Part shown: positions 8,523 to 17,138 of the stretch, piece after piece
Position numbering within the stretch: position 1 is the first letter of the stretch
Layout: every line of letters starts with the position of its first letter
Source of the DNA: Exiguobacterium aurantiacum
Lineage (GTDB): Bacteria > Bacillota > Bacilli > Exiguobacteriales > Exiguobacteriaceae
Direction: 5' to 3'
Assembly (NCBI RefSeq): GCF_001766415.1
Contig: NZ_MKXO01000001.1
Location: forward strand, 372,001 to 436,000
DNA length: 64,000 nucleotides
Program-made: the position numbers and the translations under genes
The notes under the pieces: generated by a model
What the model was told of the DNA's origin: nothing
The model's input: the letters and a program-made list of their open reading frames with translations, nothing else
Database searches by the model: none

Positions 8523-9239
8523 ATGAAAGTCACACGGATTGAAGATGTCCACCAGCTGACGTTCTATTCACCCGTCTTGCCGATCAACGTCCAATTGATC
8601 GAGAAAGAGCTCGGCCTCGTCTTGATCGATACCGGGTTGAAGCAGAACGCCGCTGACATTTTAACGTATATCGAGGCACAAGACCGCCCCCTCCTCGCGA
8701 TTCTGCTCACCCACGCCCACGGGGACCACGTCGGTGGGGTCGATACGATCCTGAAGGCGCATCCACACGCCGAGCTTTACGTCTCACGCCGTGACGCCCG
8801 CTTGTTAGCAGGGGACCGAACGACGGACTCAGGTGAGCGGCCACTCAACATAAGAGGCTCGTTGCCGCCGATCCGGTCGCTACCGGACAAGTTGCTCGAC
8901 CCGGGTGAGCGGCTGTTCGGTCTTCGCGTCTATGCCGCCGCCGGCCACACCCCGGGCTCGATCGCTTATTTCGATGAACAGCATCGCCTGTTGTTCGCCG
9001 GTGACGCGTTCCAATCACATGGGGGAGTCGCAGTGGCAGGGGACACGCGTCCGTTGTTCCCGCTCCCGGGTCTGGCGACATGGGACAAGCGGGCCGCGGT
9101 CGACCATGCCGAGCGGTTGCTTGACTTGGCACCGCGTCATACGTTCGTCGGCCACGGCAAAGCGCTTGAAGGCACACATCGGCTCTATTTGGCACTGAAA
9201 CGGGCTAAGCGTAAGCAAGCCCGTCGCTTTTCACGATAA
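8523..9239 (+). CDS. Metallo-beta-lactamase-fold hydrolase
   Basis: This is a zinc hydrolase of 238 residues. The metal motif THAHGDHVGG (HxHxDH) is near residue 60, and later ligands are in AAGHTPGSIAYFDEQ and LFAGDAF, with a final histidine in FVGHGKAL. It has no transmembrane segment or signal peptide and is probably cytoplasmic. The ATG follows AAAGGGGAGG at proper spacing. It sits between NUDIX and GNAT genes in the same direction. It resembles glyoxalase-II-like or lactonase-like proteins, but the substrate is unknown. Confidence 0.88.
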   Translation: MKVTRIEDVHQLTFYSPVLPINVQLIEKELGLVLIDTGLKQNAADILTYIEAQDRPLLAILLTHAHGDHVGGVDTILKAHPHAELYVSRRDARLLAGDRTTDSGERPLNIRGSLPPIRSLPDKLLDPGERLFGLRVYAAAGHTPGSIAYFDEQHRLLFAGDAFQSHGGVAVAGDTRPLFPLPGLATWDKRAAVDHAERLLDLAPRHTFVGHGKALEGTHRLYLALKRAKRKQARRFSR

Positions 9240-9257
9240 TCTTTGGGGGTATGACAG

Positions 9258-9707
9258 ATGGAGTTACGGGAGATTCGGACGACGGATTACCGGCAAGCCG
9301 AGCAAATGCTCGAGATTCAACGGAACGCCTATGCGGTCGAGGCCGAACTGATCGGATTTGACGAGATCCCGGCCCGATATGAGACGGTCGAGGTCATTCA
9401 AAACTTGCCGGGTCTGAGCTACGGCTTATACAACGAGGAGCGGATGATCGGGTTTGTGACGATCGAGGCGGCCGAGAACACGGTCGAGATCACGAAGCTG
9501 TGCATCGATCCGACATACTTCAGGGCGCGGCTCGCGACGACGTTGTTAGAACACGTGCTCAGTCTACACGAGGACAAACTCGTCTACGTGCATACCGGCA
9601 AACATAACGGTCCGGCCAAACGATTGTATTCGAAACTTGGCTTCGAGCCGAGCGCCGAGTTCGAACCGGAACCAGGTGTCACATTGATCCGGTTTACGCG
9701 AATTTGA
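9258..9707 (+). CDS. GNAT-family N-acetyltransferase
   Basis: This 149-residue protein has the GNAT fold. ITKLCIDPTYFRARLATTLL (about 76-95) is the beta4/acetyl-CoA loop region, in which the usual R/QxxGxG/A loop is changed (F-R-A-R-L-A), and GPAKRLYSKLGFEPSAEFE is the C-terminal beta6-alpha4 signature. The acceptor is unknown. It is the last gene of a probable NUDIX/MBL/GNAT operon, 18 bp after the previous stop. Confidence 0.82.
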   Translation: MELREIRTTDYRQAEQMLEIQRNAYAVEAELIGFDEIPARYETVEVIQNLPGLSYGLYNEERMIGFVTIEAAENTVEITKLCIDPTYFRARLATTLLEHVLSLHEDKLVYVHTGKHNGPAKRLYSKLGFEPSAEFEPEPGVTLIRFTRI

Positions 9708-9730
9708 TCCCGATCTCATAATTTCAGATT

Positions 9731-9813
<83 letters not shown>

Positions 9814-9961
9814 TTTGAACCGCTCCTCGGTAGTTTTCAGGACTCACCTGCTTCCCACGTTTATGTGATCAGTTATGTCGGCAGGTCGTGCTTCTCTTAG
9901 CCACCGATTCGTTTTGTTGTTCCTCGTTCGGACGTTGGCACAGCTTGATTCCGTTCAGATT

Positions 9962-10471
9962 TTATAAAATGCCTCCTCTTTTCAGCCAGTCATAGATCGG
10001 TTTCTGGACATCCTCAAGCGCAATAGGAATGTTCGTCTTGGGATCCCATTTTGTCGTTATCGAAATACTGCCCATCACTTTTCCGCCTTTCTTCTCAATC
10101 CTTTTTGTAATTGAATCGATAACCTGTTGGGGAACTTTTTCATCACCTTTAGTTATGAACAGCCAAACTTTCTTGTTTTTGAAAGAAGTCTTTTTTAAGT
10201 AACTATTAATTGCCGGAGGCGTCTTTCCTGCCCAGACTGGGGTTCCTAGGAATAGATGCTCATATTCTTTTAATGCAAAGTCCATTGGTATGATAACGCC
10301 TCTCAGACCAACAAACGCTCCCATTGCTGCACCGGCGATGTTACCGAGTTTTCGCTGCTTTTTATCTTCAATTCTTTGAATGTCAAACTCTGTAAGCCTT
10401 TGAATTTCTTTCGCGACTACTTCTGTACTGCCGATCCATGAGTAATATACAATCAAGCTACTATTCTTCAT
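9962..10471 (-). CDS. Flavodoxin-family protein
   Basis: This is a 169-residue flavodoxin-like protein. The N-terminal SLIVYYSWIGSTEVVAKEIQ (about 5-24) matches the FMN phosphate loop, although the usual T/S-x-T-G-x-T is reduced to SWIGST. FLGTPVWAGKTPPAINSYL (about 74-92) matches the isoalloxazine-side loop of the 4Fe-4S-free flavodoxin group used by radical and reductase systems. The gene and both flanks are visibly AT-richer than the genes around them, which suggests a separate origin. It stands alone. The redox partner is unknown. Confidence 0.8.
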   Translation of the reverse strand: MKNSSLIVYYSWIGSTEVVAKEIQRLTEFDIQRIEDKKQRKLGNIAGAAMGAFVGLRGVIIPMDFALKEYEHLFLGTPVWAGKTPPAINSYLKKTSFKNKKVWLFITKGDEKVPQQVIDSITKRIEKKGGKVMGSISITTKWDPKTNIPIALEDVQKPIYDWLKRGGIL

Positions 10472-10833
10472 TATGTCACTCCTTACCTCGTTTTTAGCTT
10501 TTCCTCCCTCTATCTACAGAGGAAATACCCTTAAACGATGGCAAAGAACCTAACTGTCCTCGCCTGTTCTTGGACAGGGTAGCATAGGCCTTCCTCTCGG
10601 GACCTAGCACAGTCCTCTCACCTAATTTAAAAAGCTAAGGACTCATCTTGCCTCTATCTCACACTTGCGCACCTGTCGATTCTCTAGAGGTTGAAGGTTG
10701 GTGAATCGCATGCTGTTCCATAAATTATTCTTATCTGTATTACCTGTATGAAACCCTGATTCAATGACATGACAGCGCTTTTAGAATAAACGTTTCAAAA
10801 ATATCTTACCTGCTGTTTCTATGTTCTTCGCAG
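10472..10833. other. Intergenic region without a recognisable gene
   Basis: This 360-bp AT-rich stretch holds no ORF with a start and ribosome binding site, no tRNA and no riboswitch I recognise. Minus-strand translation gives short broken open stretches, so it may be eroded coding DNA, but I cannot name a source. Confidence 0.5.
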
Positions 10834-10862
10834 TTGCCTGTAGGCGTTCATCATGCTATTTT
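10834..10862 (+). promoter_or_regulatory. Sigma-A promoter of the ABC binding-protein operon
   Basis: TTGCCT (10834-10839) and TATTTT (10857-10862) are 17 bp apart, about 30 bp before the start codon. Confidence 0.6.
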
Positions 10863-10893
10863 TAGACAGACGATACTTTAAGGAGGAACACGA

Positions 10894-11742
10894 ATGAAAC
10901 GTATGACAAAAGGTTTAGCAGCGGTTATCTTGCTCGCTGTCCCGCTCGCGGCGTGTGGTGATTCTAGCACCGATCAGGCCGATACGACACGCTGGGATGA
11001 GATCAAAGAAGAAGGTACGCTCACGGTCGGTACGGCCGGGACACTCTACCCTGCCTCGTTCCGCGAAGAAGAAAGTGACGACTTGACAGGGTTTGACGTC
11101 GAGGTCATGAAAGAGATCGGAAAACGTCTCGACCTCGAGGTCCAGTTCAAAGAAATGGCGTTCGATAACATGTTGACGAGCGTCCAAAACGGACAAGTCG
11201 ATGTCGTGGCGAACGACATCTCGGTGACGGAAGACCGGAAAGAGAAGTTCGCCTTCTCCGTACCGTATAAGCACACGTACGGGACGGCAATCGTCCGGAA
11301 GAGCGATCTTTCAGGCATCAAGTCGCTCGAAGACTTGAAAGGTAAAAAGGCAGCTGGTGAAGCGACGACCGTCTTCATGGACGTGGCGCGCCAGTATGGG
11401 GCTGAAGAAGTCATCTATGACAACGCGACGAACGATCAGTATCTTCGCGACGTGTCGACAGGTCGGACCGACGTCATCTTGAACGACTACTACCTCCAGA
11501 CGCTCGCCCTCGCCTTCTTCCCGGAATTCGATATCGCGATCCACCCGGATATCGCCTATAACCCGCAAGACGTCGCACTCTTGATGAATCAAGACAACGT
11601 CGACTTGCAAGAGAACATCGACCGCGTCCTCGAAGAGATGCTTGAGGATGGCACGGTGAAGGAGCTTTCCGAACAGTTCTATAACGGTGCTGACGTATCC
11701 GTCGAACCGGACGTCGACGCGACAATCGTCGAATTGGACTAA
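10894..11742 (+). CDS. Amino-acid-type ABC transporter substrate-binding lipoprotein
   Basis: This extracellular solute receptor belongs to family 3, the polar amino acid/cystine type. The signal peptide ends in the lipobox LAAC with Cys21, so it is lipid-anchored outside the membrane. Mature signatures include GTLTVGTAGTLYPASF, LTGFDVEVMKEIGKRL (about 62-77) and VDVVANDISVTEDRKEKFAF. The ATG is preceded by AAGGAGG. The matching permease starts 6 bp after the stop. Comparison with cystine or glutamine receptors is possible, but the ligand is not readable from sequence. No ATPase gene accompanies the pair. Confidence 0.9.
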   Translation: MKRMTKGLAAVILLAVPLAACGDSSTDQADTTRWDEIKEEGTLTVGTAGTLYPASFREEESDDLTGFDVEVMKEIGKRLDLEVQFKEMAFDNMLTSVQNGQVDVVANDISVTEDRKEKFAFSVPYKHTYGTAIVRKSDLSGIKSLEDLKGKKAAGEATTVFMDVARQYGAEEVIYDNATNDQYLRDVSTGRTDVILNDYYLQTLALAFFPEFDIAIHPDIAYNPQDVALLMNQDNVDLQENIDRVLEEMLEDGTVKELSEQFYNGADVSVEPDVDATIVELD

Positions 11743-11748
11743 GGCGAT

Positions 11749-12444
11749 ATGTTCGAAGGTGTGAAGTGGGAAGCGATCTTTGACGCCGACCTCGCCATCC
11801 GCTCGTTCCCATACTTGCTAGGTGGGCTACCGAACACGCTCTGGATTTCCTTCCTCAGCATGTTCTTCGGTTTAGTGTTAGGACTCGTGCTCGCGCTCGG
11901 GAAGCTGTCTCCGTCAAGGTTAGTGCGTTATCCGTCGACGTTTTACGTCTCGTTCATGCGCGGCGTCCCGATCTTGATCATCTTGTTCATTCTCTACTCG
12001 GGGTTCCCGTTCATCGGGATCGAGTTCGCGGCGTTGACGGCAGCGATCATCGGCTTCAGCTTGAACTCGGCCGCCTATATCGCGGAGATCATCCGCGCCT
12101 CGATCCGTGCCGTCGATCAGGGACAGATTGAAGCGGCCCGGTCGCTCGGCATGAACAAGTGGCTGACGTTGAAAGGAGTCACGTTGCCTCAAGCGACGAG
12201 GATCGCCCTGCCCCCGCTCTCGAACGTGTTCCTTGATCTGATCAAGGCGAGCTCGCTCGCCGCGATGATCACCGTCCCTGAGATCTTCAACAAGGCGAAG
12301 ATCGTCGGCGGTCGTGAGTTCGACTATATGACCGTCTATTTGGTCGTCGCTCTGATCTACTGGGGCATCTGCACGTTCATGTCGTTCTTCCAAGATTGGC
12401 TCGAGCGGCATTTCGAACGCTATTTGGATACACCGAAACGATGA
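11749..12444 (+). CDS. Amino-acid-type ABC transporter permease
   Basis: This is an integral membrane permease of the HisM/TcyB type with 231 residues and about five helices. GLPNTLWISFLSMFFG marks the N-terminal His/Glu/Gln/Arg permease signature. The EAA loop that contacts the ATPase reads IEAARSLGMNKWLTLKGVTL (about 128-147), intact. It is cotranscribed with the binding protein; AAGG over the preceding stop codon serves as its ribosome binding site. An intact EAA loop without an adjacent ATPase gene implies that an ATPase from elsewhere drives it. Confidence 0.9.
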   Translation: MFEGVKWEAIFDADLAIRSFPYLLGGLPNTLWISFLSMFFGLVLGLVLALGKLSPSRLVRYPSTFYVSFMRGVPILIILFILYSGFPFIGIEFAALTAAIIGFSLNSAAYIAEIIRASIRAVDQGQIEAARSLGMNKWLTLKGVTLPQATRIALPPLSNVFLDLIKASSLAAMITVPEIFNKAKIVGGREFDYMTVYLVVALIYWGICTFMSFFQDWLERHFERYLDTPKR

Positions 12445-12466
12445 CTTTGCGGTCATCGTTTTTTGT
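12437..12466 (+). terminator. Terminator of the ABC operon
   Basis: AACGATGAC pairs with GTCATCGTT (loop TTTGCG), followed by TTTTTG. The left arm overlaps the permease stop codon. Confidence 0.88.
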
Positions 12467-12472
12467 TTTCCT

Positions 12473-12501
12473 TTTTGTGTAAGCGTCGAGTGTGCTATGA
12501 T
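12473..12501 (+). promoter_or_regulatory. Extended -10 promoter of MoxR operon 1
   Basis: TGCTATGAT (12493-12501) is an extended -10 box, with weak TTTTGT 17 bp upstream (12473-12478). Confidence 0.55.
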
Positions 12502-12539
12502 TTTCTTAATTATCAGAAAACAGACGGGGGAATTTTATT

Positions 12540-13448
12540 ATGGTGCAACAATGGACGACACATTTAAACGGTTTAGTGATCGGGCAATCGAAAGCGATCA
12601 AGCTGTCGACGATCGCCTTGCTTTCAGGGGGACATGTCTTACTCGAGGACCGGCCGGGGACGGGCAAGACGACGCTCGCCCGGAGCCTTGCCTCCTCCGT
12701 ATCGGCCGCGTTCCAGCGCGTGCAATGTACGCCGGACACGCTGCCGAGTGACATTTTAGGGATGGAACTGTTCAATCCGACGACAGGTGCGTTCGAACGT
12801 CGGACCGGACCGATCTTCACATCGATCTTACTCGTCGATGAGATCAACCGGACGACACCGCGGACACAGTCGGCGCTCTTAGAGGCGATGCAAGAGCGTC
12901 AAGTGACGCTCGGTGAGGTGTCGCTTCGCTTGCCGGACCCGTTTTTCGTCATCGCGACGCAGAACCCGTTCGACGGACAAGGGACGTTCCCGCTTCCGCA
13001 GGCACAGCTTGACCGGTTCTTGTTCAAGCTCTCGCTCGCCCCGCTGTCACGGGAGTCAGAGCGCCGACTGCTCCGGAACGAGCATTTGAGCGCCGCTCCG
13101 TTCACGTTGAAACATGAAGAGCTCGCCGTGATGCAGCAAGCCGTCCGTGACGTGACGCTGCACGAGGCGATGGAGGATTATCTGCTCGACTTCGTCGAGG
13201 CGCTTCGGCACCACCGGGACATCGAGGTCGGGCCGAGCCCACGGGCGACACTCGCTTACACGATGGCGGCCCGGGCCCACGCCTACATGGACGGACGGGA
13301 CTACGTCGCACCGGAAGACATCCGGGCGCTCGCCTTGCCGATTCTCGGACACCGGATCGTCTTGACGGTCGAGGCATCGCTCAAGACGAAACCGTCGAAA
13401 CTGATCAAATCTGTGTTAGAGACCATCGCGGTCCCATCCGAGGTGTGA
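12540..13448 (+). CDS. MoxR-type AAA+ ATPase (operon 1)
   Basis: MoxR proteins are chaperone-like AAA+ ATPases that usually act with DUF58/VWA partners. Walker A is DRPGTGKTTLARS (about 37-49) and Walker B with the family tag is LLVDEINRTTPRTQSALLEA (about 98-117), followed by the sensor-1 region FFVIATQNPFDGQGTFPLPQ. The C-terminal lid has SPRATLAYTMAARAHAYM. Length (302) is normal. GGGGG lies 9-10 bp before the ATG. It is followed after 1 bp by DUF58, then by a membrane protein overlapping DUF58 by 4 bp. It is a paralogue of the MoxR at 31979-32902. Confidence 0.93.
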   Translation: MVQQWTTHLNGLVIGQSKAIKLSTIALLSGGHVLLEDRPGTGKTTLARSLASSVSAAFQRVQCTPDTLPSDILGMELFNPTTGAFERRTGPIFTSILLVDEINRTTPRTQSALLEAMQERQVTLGEVSLRLPDPFFVIATQNPFDGQGTFPLPQAQLDRFLFKLSLAPLSRESERRLLRNEHLSAAPFTLKHEELAVMQQAVRDVTLHEAMEDYLLDFVEALRHHRDIEVGPSPRATLAYTMAARAHAYMDGRDYVAPEDIRALALPILGHRIVLTVEASLKTKPSKLIKSVLETIAVPSEV

Positions 13449-13449
13449 C

Positions 13450-14478
13450 ATGCAACTCGTCAGCCCGCGCTATCTAGAATCCGCCTACATGTGGCTCTTG
13501 TTCGTCGTCGGGGTCTTCACGGCGCTTTACGGGAACGTGTTCCTCGCGAGCGCCTTGCTCGGCGTCAGCATCTACGCGCTCGTCATGCCCGAGCTGTTGT
13601 TCCGCCTGGCCGAACACGTCCGTGTCGAAGTGACGGACGAACTGAAACTGTTCCCGGGTGACGAAGAGTCGTACGTCATCCGCCTCATCTCGACTGCGAA
13701 AGTCCCGCTCGGTGTCGTCCGCTTGTCGGGTTATCTCCACCCGACCGTCGAAGTGGAAAACCACGCCTTCTGGCGCCAAGAGAATTATGTCGGCGGCGAG
13801 GCGGTCGTCTCCTACGACCTACCGCTCAAAGCCATCAAGCGAGGTCCGATCCGTGTCGAGGCGATCGGCATGGAGATCCGTGACCCGCTCCGCATGTTCT
13901 CGCTCTATAAAGAGGAACCGCTCGCAAGGATCGGGTACGTCTTCCCAGAGTTCCTGCCTTATCCGATCCCGAAACGTCCGCCGACGCTACCGGGCGAGGA
14001 GATGGTCCGGCATAGCGCCTACCGGGACCCGGAGACGTTCCAGTCGGTCGCCCCGTATCACGGTCAACCGATGCGTCAACTGTACTGGTCGGCTTACGCG
14101 AAGACGGGCGAACTGCTGGCCCGGACCGAACAGCCCGTCCAGGCGAACGAGTACGTCGTCGTCTTGGACTTGTTGACGAAAGACGGCCGCGCCCTCACCC
14201 ATCAGATGGAACGGGTGATCTCGCAAGCGGCGGCGCTGTGCCGTGACTTCGAGAAAGAGAACGCGAGCTATGGGCTGATCGTCCCGACGCTGACGAAAGA
14301 TGGGATCACGTACGACCTCGCACCTGGGAGCGGCGAGACCCATTTTCGCAAGGTCATGACGACGCTCGCTTGTCTGTCGGAACGAGACTTCCCGATGGCC
14401 CGGTCATTGTTCGAACGGAAAGTCGCCAAATATGGCGGCAGCCAATCGATTCTTCGGCTCGGAGGTGACGGCAAATGA
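13450..14478 (+). CDS. DUF58 domain protein (operon 1)
   Basis: DUF58 proteins are membrane-linked and nearly always adjacent to MoxR ATPases. Residues about 12-45 form two hydrophobic segments. The conserved DUF58 core is RDPETFQSVAPYHGQPMRQ followed by LYWSAYAKTGELLARTEQP (about 194-232), where the usual D-P-R-x-I-D-W-x-x-S/T-A-R is partly changed (QLYWSAYAKTG). After it comes a VWA-like strand ANEYVVVLDLL. The function of the family is not settled; the cell-envelope location is inference. It is coupled to moxR (1-bp gap) and to the next gene (4-bp ATGA overlap). Confidence 0.9.
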   Translation: MQLVSPRYLESAYMWLLFVVGVFTALYGNVFLASALLGVSIYALVMPELLFRLAEHVRVEVTDELKLFPGDEESYVIRLISTAKVPLGVVRLSGYLHPTVEVENHAFWRQENYVGGEAVVSYDLPLKAIKRGPIRVEAIGMEIRDPLRMFSLYKEEPLARIGYVFPEFLPYPIPKRPPTLPGEEMVRHSAYRDPETFQSVAPYHGQPMRQLYWSAYAKTGELLARTEQPVQANEYVVVLDLLTKDGRALTHQMERVISQAAALCRDFEKENASYGLIVPTLTKDGITYDLAPGSGETHFRKVMTTLACLSERDFPMARSLFERKVAKYGGSQSILRLGGDGK

Positions 14479-15452
14479 ACTGGCTCTGGTGGTTGTTCGC
14501 CGCATTTTATGTCGGTCACGTCTATCCGCTCGTCTTCCTGTTGACGCTCCGTCTGCCGCGGAACTGGCAGCTCGGCGTCCAGACTTTGCTCAGTATCGGT
14601 GCGCTCTGGTTCTCGTATGAGATGAGCATCACGTTGCTGTTGTTCACGTATGTGCACGCCTTCATCCGCACGCTCGATTGGACCGACCGTTACGCGATCG
14701 CGAGCGTGTTGTTCTTGATCACGGATTGGCTGTTCCCACCGGCCGAGCAACCGCTCCTCATGATCGTGTTCCCGTTCCTGTTTTTGTTTTGGCAACGGAG
14801 CCTATATTACCGTCGCGACTATAAACGGATGTTGTCGACGCTCGTCGTCGGCCTAGCGGTCGGTCTCGGACTGGCTTTTGTCATCCGGACGGTCAAAGAG
14901 CTGTTGTTCGGCGACCTCGTCACTTGGATCCGACCGTTCTTGCTTTGGATCGGCGGCTGGTTCGATGGGATCACGCTCGACCCGTCCGACCGGGTCAATC
15001 GATTCATGATACCGGACAACCCGAACATCGATGCCGAGACGATTGCGAACGAGACGTTGCTCGAATCGGCGAAGAATCAGTCTTCCGCGCTAGTCATCTT
15101 CTTCATCGTCCTGCTCGTCGGCGGTGTCCTGTTGTTCTTCTATTTACAAAAGCGAAAAGACATCCAAGAAGTGCTGTCGGTCCCGAAAAAGGCCCATCAG
15201 ACGGCACGGACGGAACGTCGCTTGACGCGGACGCCACGTGATGTCCGCTTGCTCGAGGCCGGACGCCGGCTCGAACAGGTGCACCCTCGCCATCGCGAGG
15301 AGACCGCGCACGAGTGGTTGGAACGGATCGACTTTACCGATGGAAGCTTGTTCGCAAGTTGGCTCGAGGCGGCCGAGTACGGTGAGAAAGAAGCGCCGAC
15401 CACGGTCGTCGAGGCGTTTGAACGACACGTCAAGCACGTGTTGAAAAAATAA
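14475..15452 (+). CDS. Multi-pass membrane protein with C-terminal DUF4129-like tail (operon 1)
   Basis: This 325-residue protein has about six hydrophobic helices in residues 1-160, one more at about 206-226 (VIFFIVLLVGGVLLFFYL), then a soluble C-terminal tail. The tail has the pattern RLEQVHPRHREETAHEWLE followed by acidic-aromatic residues, as in DUF4129 tails that accompany MoxR/DUF58/transglutaminase operons. No transglutaminase domain is present. The start overlaps the DUF58 stop as ATGA. It probably anchors or presents a partner for the MoxR complex; that role is inference. Confidence 0.7.
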   Translation: MNWLWWLFAAFYVGHVYPLVFLLTLRLPRNWQLGVQTLLSIGALWFSYEMSITLLLFTYVHAFIRTLDWTDRYAIASVLFLITDWLFPPAEQPLLMIVFPFLFLFWQRSLYYRRDYKRMLSTLVVGLAVGLGLAFVIRTVKELLFGDLVTWIRPFLLWIGGWFDGITLDPSDRVNRFMIPDNPNIDAETIANETLLESAKNQSSALVIFFIVLLVGGVLLFFYLQKRKDIQEVLSVPKKAHQTARTERRLTRTPRDVRLLEAGRRLEQVHPRHREETAHEWLERIDFTDGSLFASWLEAAEYGEKEAPTTVVEAFERHVKHVLKK

Positions 15453-15506
15453 AACCAGCCAAGATGTTCGGGATTGAACCCGGGCGTCTTGACTGGTTTT
15501 TTTATA
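15451..15506. terminator. Bidirectional terminator between operon 1 and cls
   Basis: AAACCAG-C-CAAGA pairs with TCTTG-A-CTGGTTT around a 21-nt loop, with A-run and T-run on opposite sides. It serves the convergent membrane-protein and cardiolipin synthase genes. Confidence 0.85.
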
Positions 15507-16968
15507 GGATTGGACTCAACAGACGCGAAACGCTCTCTTTGAAACGGATCCATTTCGTCCGTGTCTCATAACGTTCGAGCGTCAACAGCTCAGCGCACGA
15601 TTTGTCGCGGTCGAACGCGTCGATGACGGACCGGGCTACAGCCTCATCATAGACGAGGGCCGAAATCTCGAAGTTGAGGTGGAAGCTGCGGGCGTCGATG
15701 TTCGTCGTCCCGATCGAAGCGACCTCGCCGTCGATGACGAGCGTCTTCGCATGCAAGAAACCGCCTTCGTACGTATACACCTCGGCCCCGTACCGGACGA
15801 GTTCGGCCGCATTGGCGTATGTCGCCCAGTAGACAAACATGTGGTCTGGTTTGTTCGGGATCATCAGTTGAATCTTCGTCCCGGACATGAGGGCGATCCG
15901 GCAGGCGTCAAGGAAACTCGCGTCCGGGATGAAGTAAGGCGTCTGAATGTAAATCGTCTCTTTCGCTTCCCCGATCATCTTGACGAGCATATTCTTTAAA
16001 TGCTCCGTCGTCGAGTTCGGGCCGGACGTGACGATCTGGACGGGTGACTTGAACGCCTCGAGTGTCTTGCTTGGCCAAATGAACTCTTCTTTCAACGCTT
16101 TTTGTTTCGTTGGGACGGAACGGTTCCAATCGAGCAAGAACCTTTCAAGCAGTTCTTGGACCGCCTCCCCGTTCATCCGCAGATGGACATCACGCCAATA
16201 GCCGAAATGCTGGTTCGTCCCCATGTACTCGTCGCCGACGTTGAAGCCGCCGATATAGCCGATGTCCCCGTCGATGACACACAGCTTGCGGTGATTGCGA
16301 TTGTTGACGCGGAAGTTGATGCCGAGGCTCGACGGGAAGAACGACTTGACCTCGCCTCCGCTTTCAAGCAGCTCTTTGAAATGTTTACGTCTCAGCCCTC
16401 TCGAGCCGACGGCGTCATAGAGCAACCGGACCCGGACACCGGCTTGGGCCCGTTTGGTCAGCGCCGCAATCAACGCCTGGCCGAGCGAATCGTTCTGGAT
16501 GATGTAGTATTGGATATTGATTTCTTGTTTAGCCGCCTCGATATCGTCGAACAAGGCCGCGAACTTCTGTTTCCCGTCATGGATGACTTGGATGTCGTTA
16601 TGATACGTGACGAGCGCGTTCGTCGACGACAGGTTCAACCTGGCGAGACGCCGGTATTTTGCTAACAGCGGGTCTTGCTTGAAGATCAGCTGGTTCCCAT
16701 CCAACTCATCGAGCTGTTGTTGAACGTGCAACGCATACTCACTACGCCGCTCTTCATCGACTTGATAGAAGTTGTTCGACTTGATCAAACGACCGAAGAA
16801 GATATAAATGAAGAAGCCGATGAGCGGCAAAAAGAAGAGGACGAGCAGCCAGGCCCATGTCGAGCCGATGTCGCGCCGTTCAAAGAAGATGATCGTGATG
16901 GCGAACGTCATGTTCAAGATGACGAGCAGGATGCCGAACACGCTGATGATGATTTCTGTCGTGAGCAT
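15502..16968 (-). CDS. cls: Cardiolipin synthase
   Basis: This membrane phospholipase D-family enzyme condenses phosphatidylglycerol into cardiolipin. Two N-terminal helices (about 5-60) precede two HKD catalytic motifs: NHRKLCVIDGDIGYIGGFN and HAKTLVIDGEVASIGTTNID. The second half ends with NFEISALVYDEAVA, typical of Bacillus ClsA-type enzymes. The ATG at 16966-16968 is chosen because GGGGGAGAA is placed just before it; it gives 488 residues, the usual size. A longer in-frame reading to 17100 would add a basic, non-conserved N-terminus. It appears monocistronic. Confidence 0.93.
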   Translation of the reverse strand: MLTTEIIISVFGILLVILNMTFAITIIFFERRDIGSTWAWLLVLFFLPLIGFFIYIFFGRLIKSNNFYQVDEERRSEYALHVQQQLDELDGNQLIFKQDPLLAKYRRLARLNLSSTNALVTYHNDIQVIHDGKQKFAALFDDIEAAKQEINIQYYIIQNDSLGQALIAALTKRAQAGVRVRLLYDAVGSRGLRRKHFKELLESGGEVKSFFPSSLGINFRVNNRNHRKLCVIDGDIGYIGGFNVGDEYMGTNQHFGYWRDVHLRMNGEAVQELLERFLLDWNRSVPTKQKALKEEFIWPSKTLEAFKSPVQIVTSGPNSTTEHLKNMLVKMIGEAKETIYIQTPYFIPDASFLDACRIALMSGTKIQLMIPNKPDHMFVYWATYANAAELVRYGAEVYTYEGGFLHAKTLVIDGEVASIGTTNIDARSFHLNFEISALVYDEAVARSVIDAFDRDKSCAELLTLERYETRTKWIRFKESVSRLLSPIL

Positions 16969-17098
16969 CAGGTTCTCCCCCCTTTTACGATTTGGTACAT
17001 ACCCGGTTTTTCTGACCAGACAAGACCTGATATGTCTAGTTTGCCTGATTTCGAAGGAGAAAGGTATACGAGCTTGCAGGTTTGAGCGAATAGAACGC

Positions 17099-17126
17099 AA
17101 AAAAACACCGCGCCTGCGGTGTTTTT
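17099..17126 (-). terminator. Terminator of the LysM-3D gene
   Basis: ACACCGC and GCGGTGT form a stem flanked by A and T runs, with seven T on the minus strand. Confidence 0.88.
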
Positions 17127-17138
17127 GGGGTCGATCGA

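Noticed and set aside
10550-10660. Possible transposase remnant on the minus strand
   Set aside because: Short open pieces in several frames showed no motif I could name.
15128-15240. Transglutaminase domain in MoxR operon 1
   Set aside because: No C-H-D catalytic motif is present; only membrane helices and a DUF4129-like tail.
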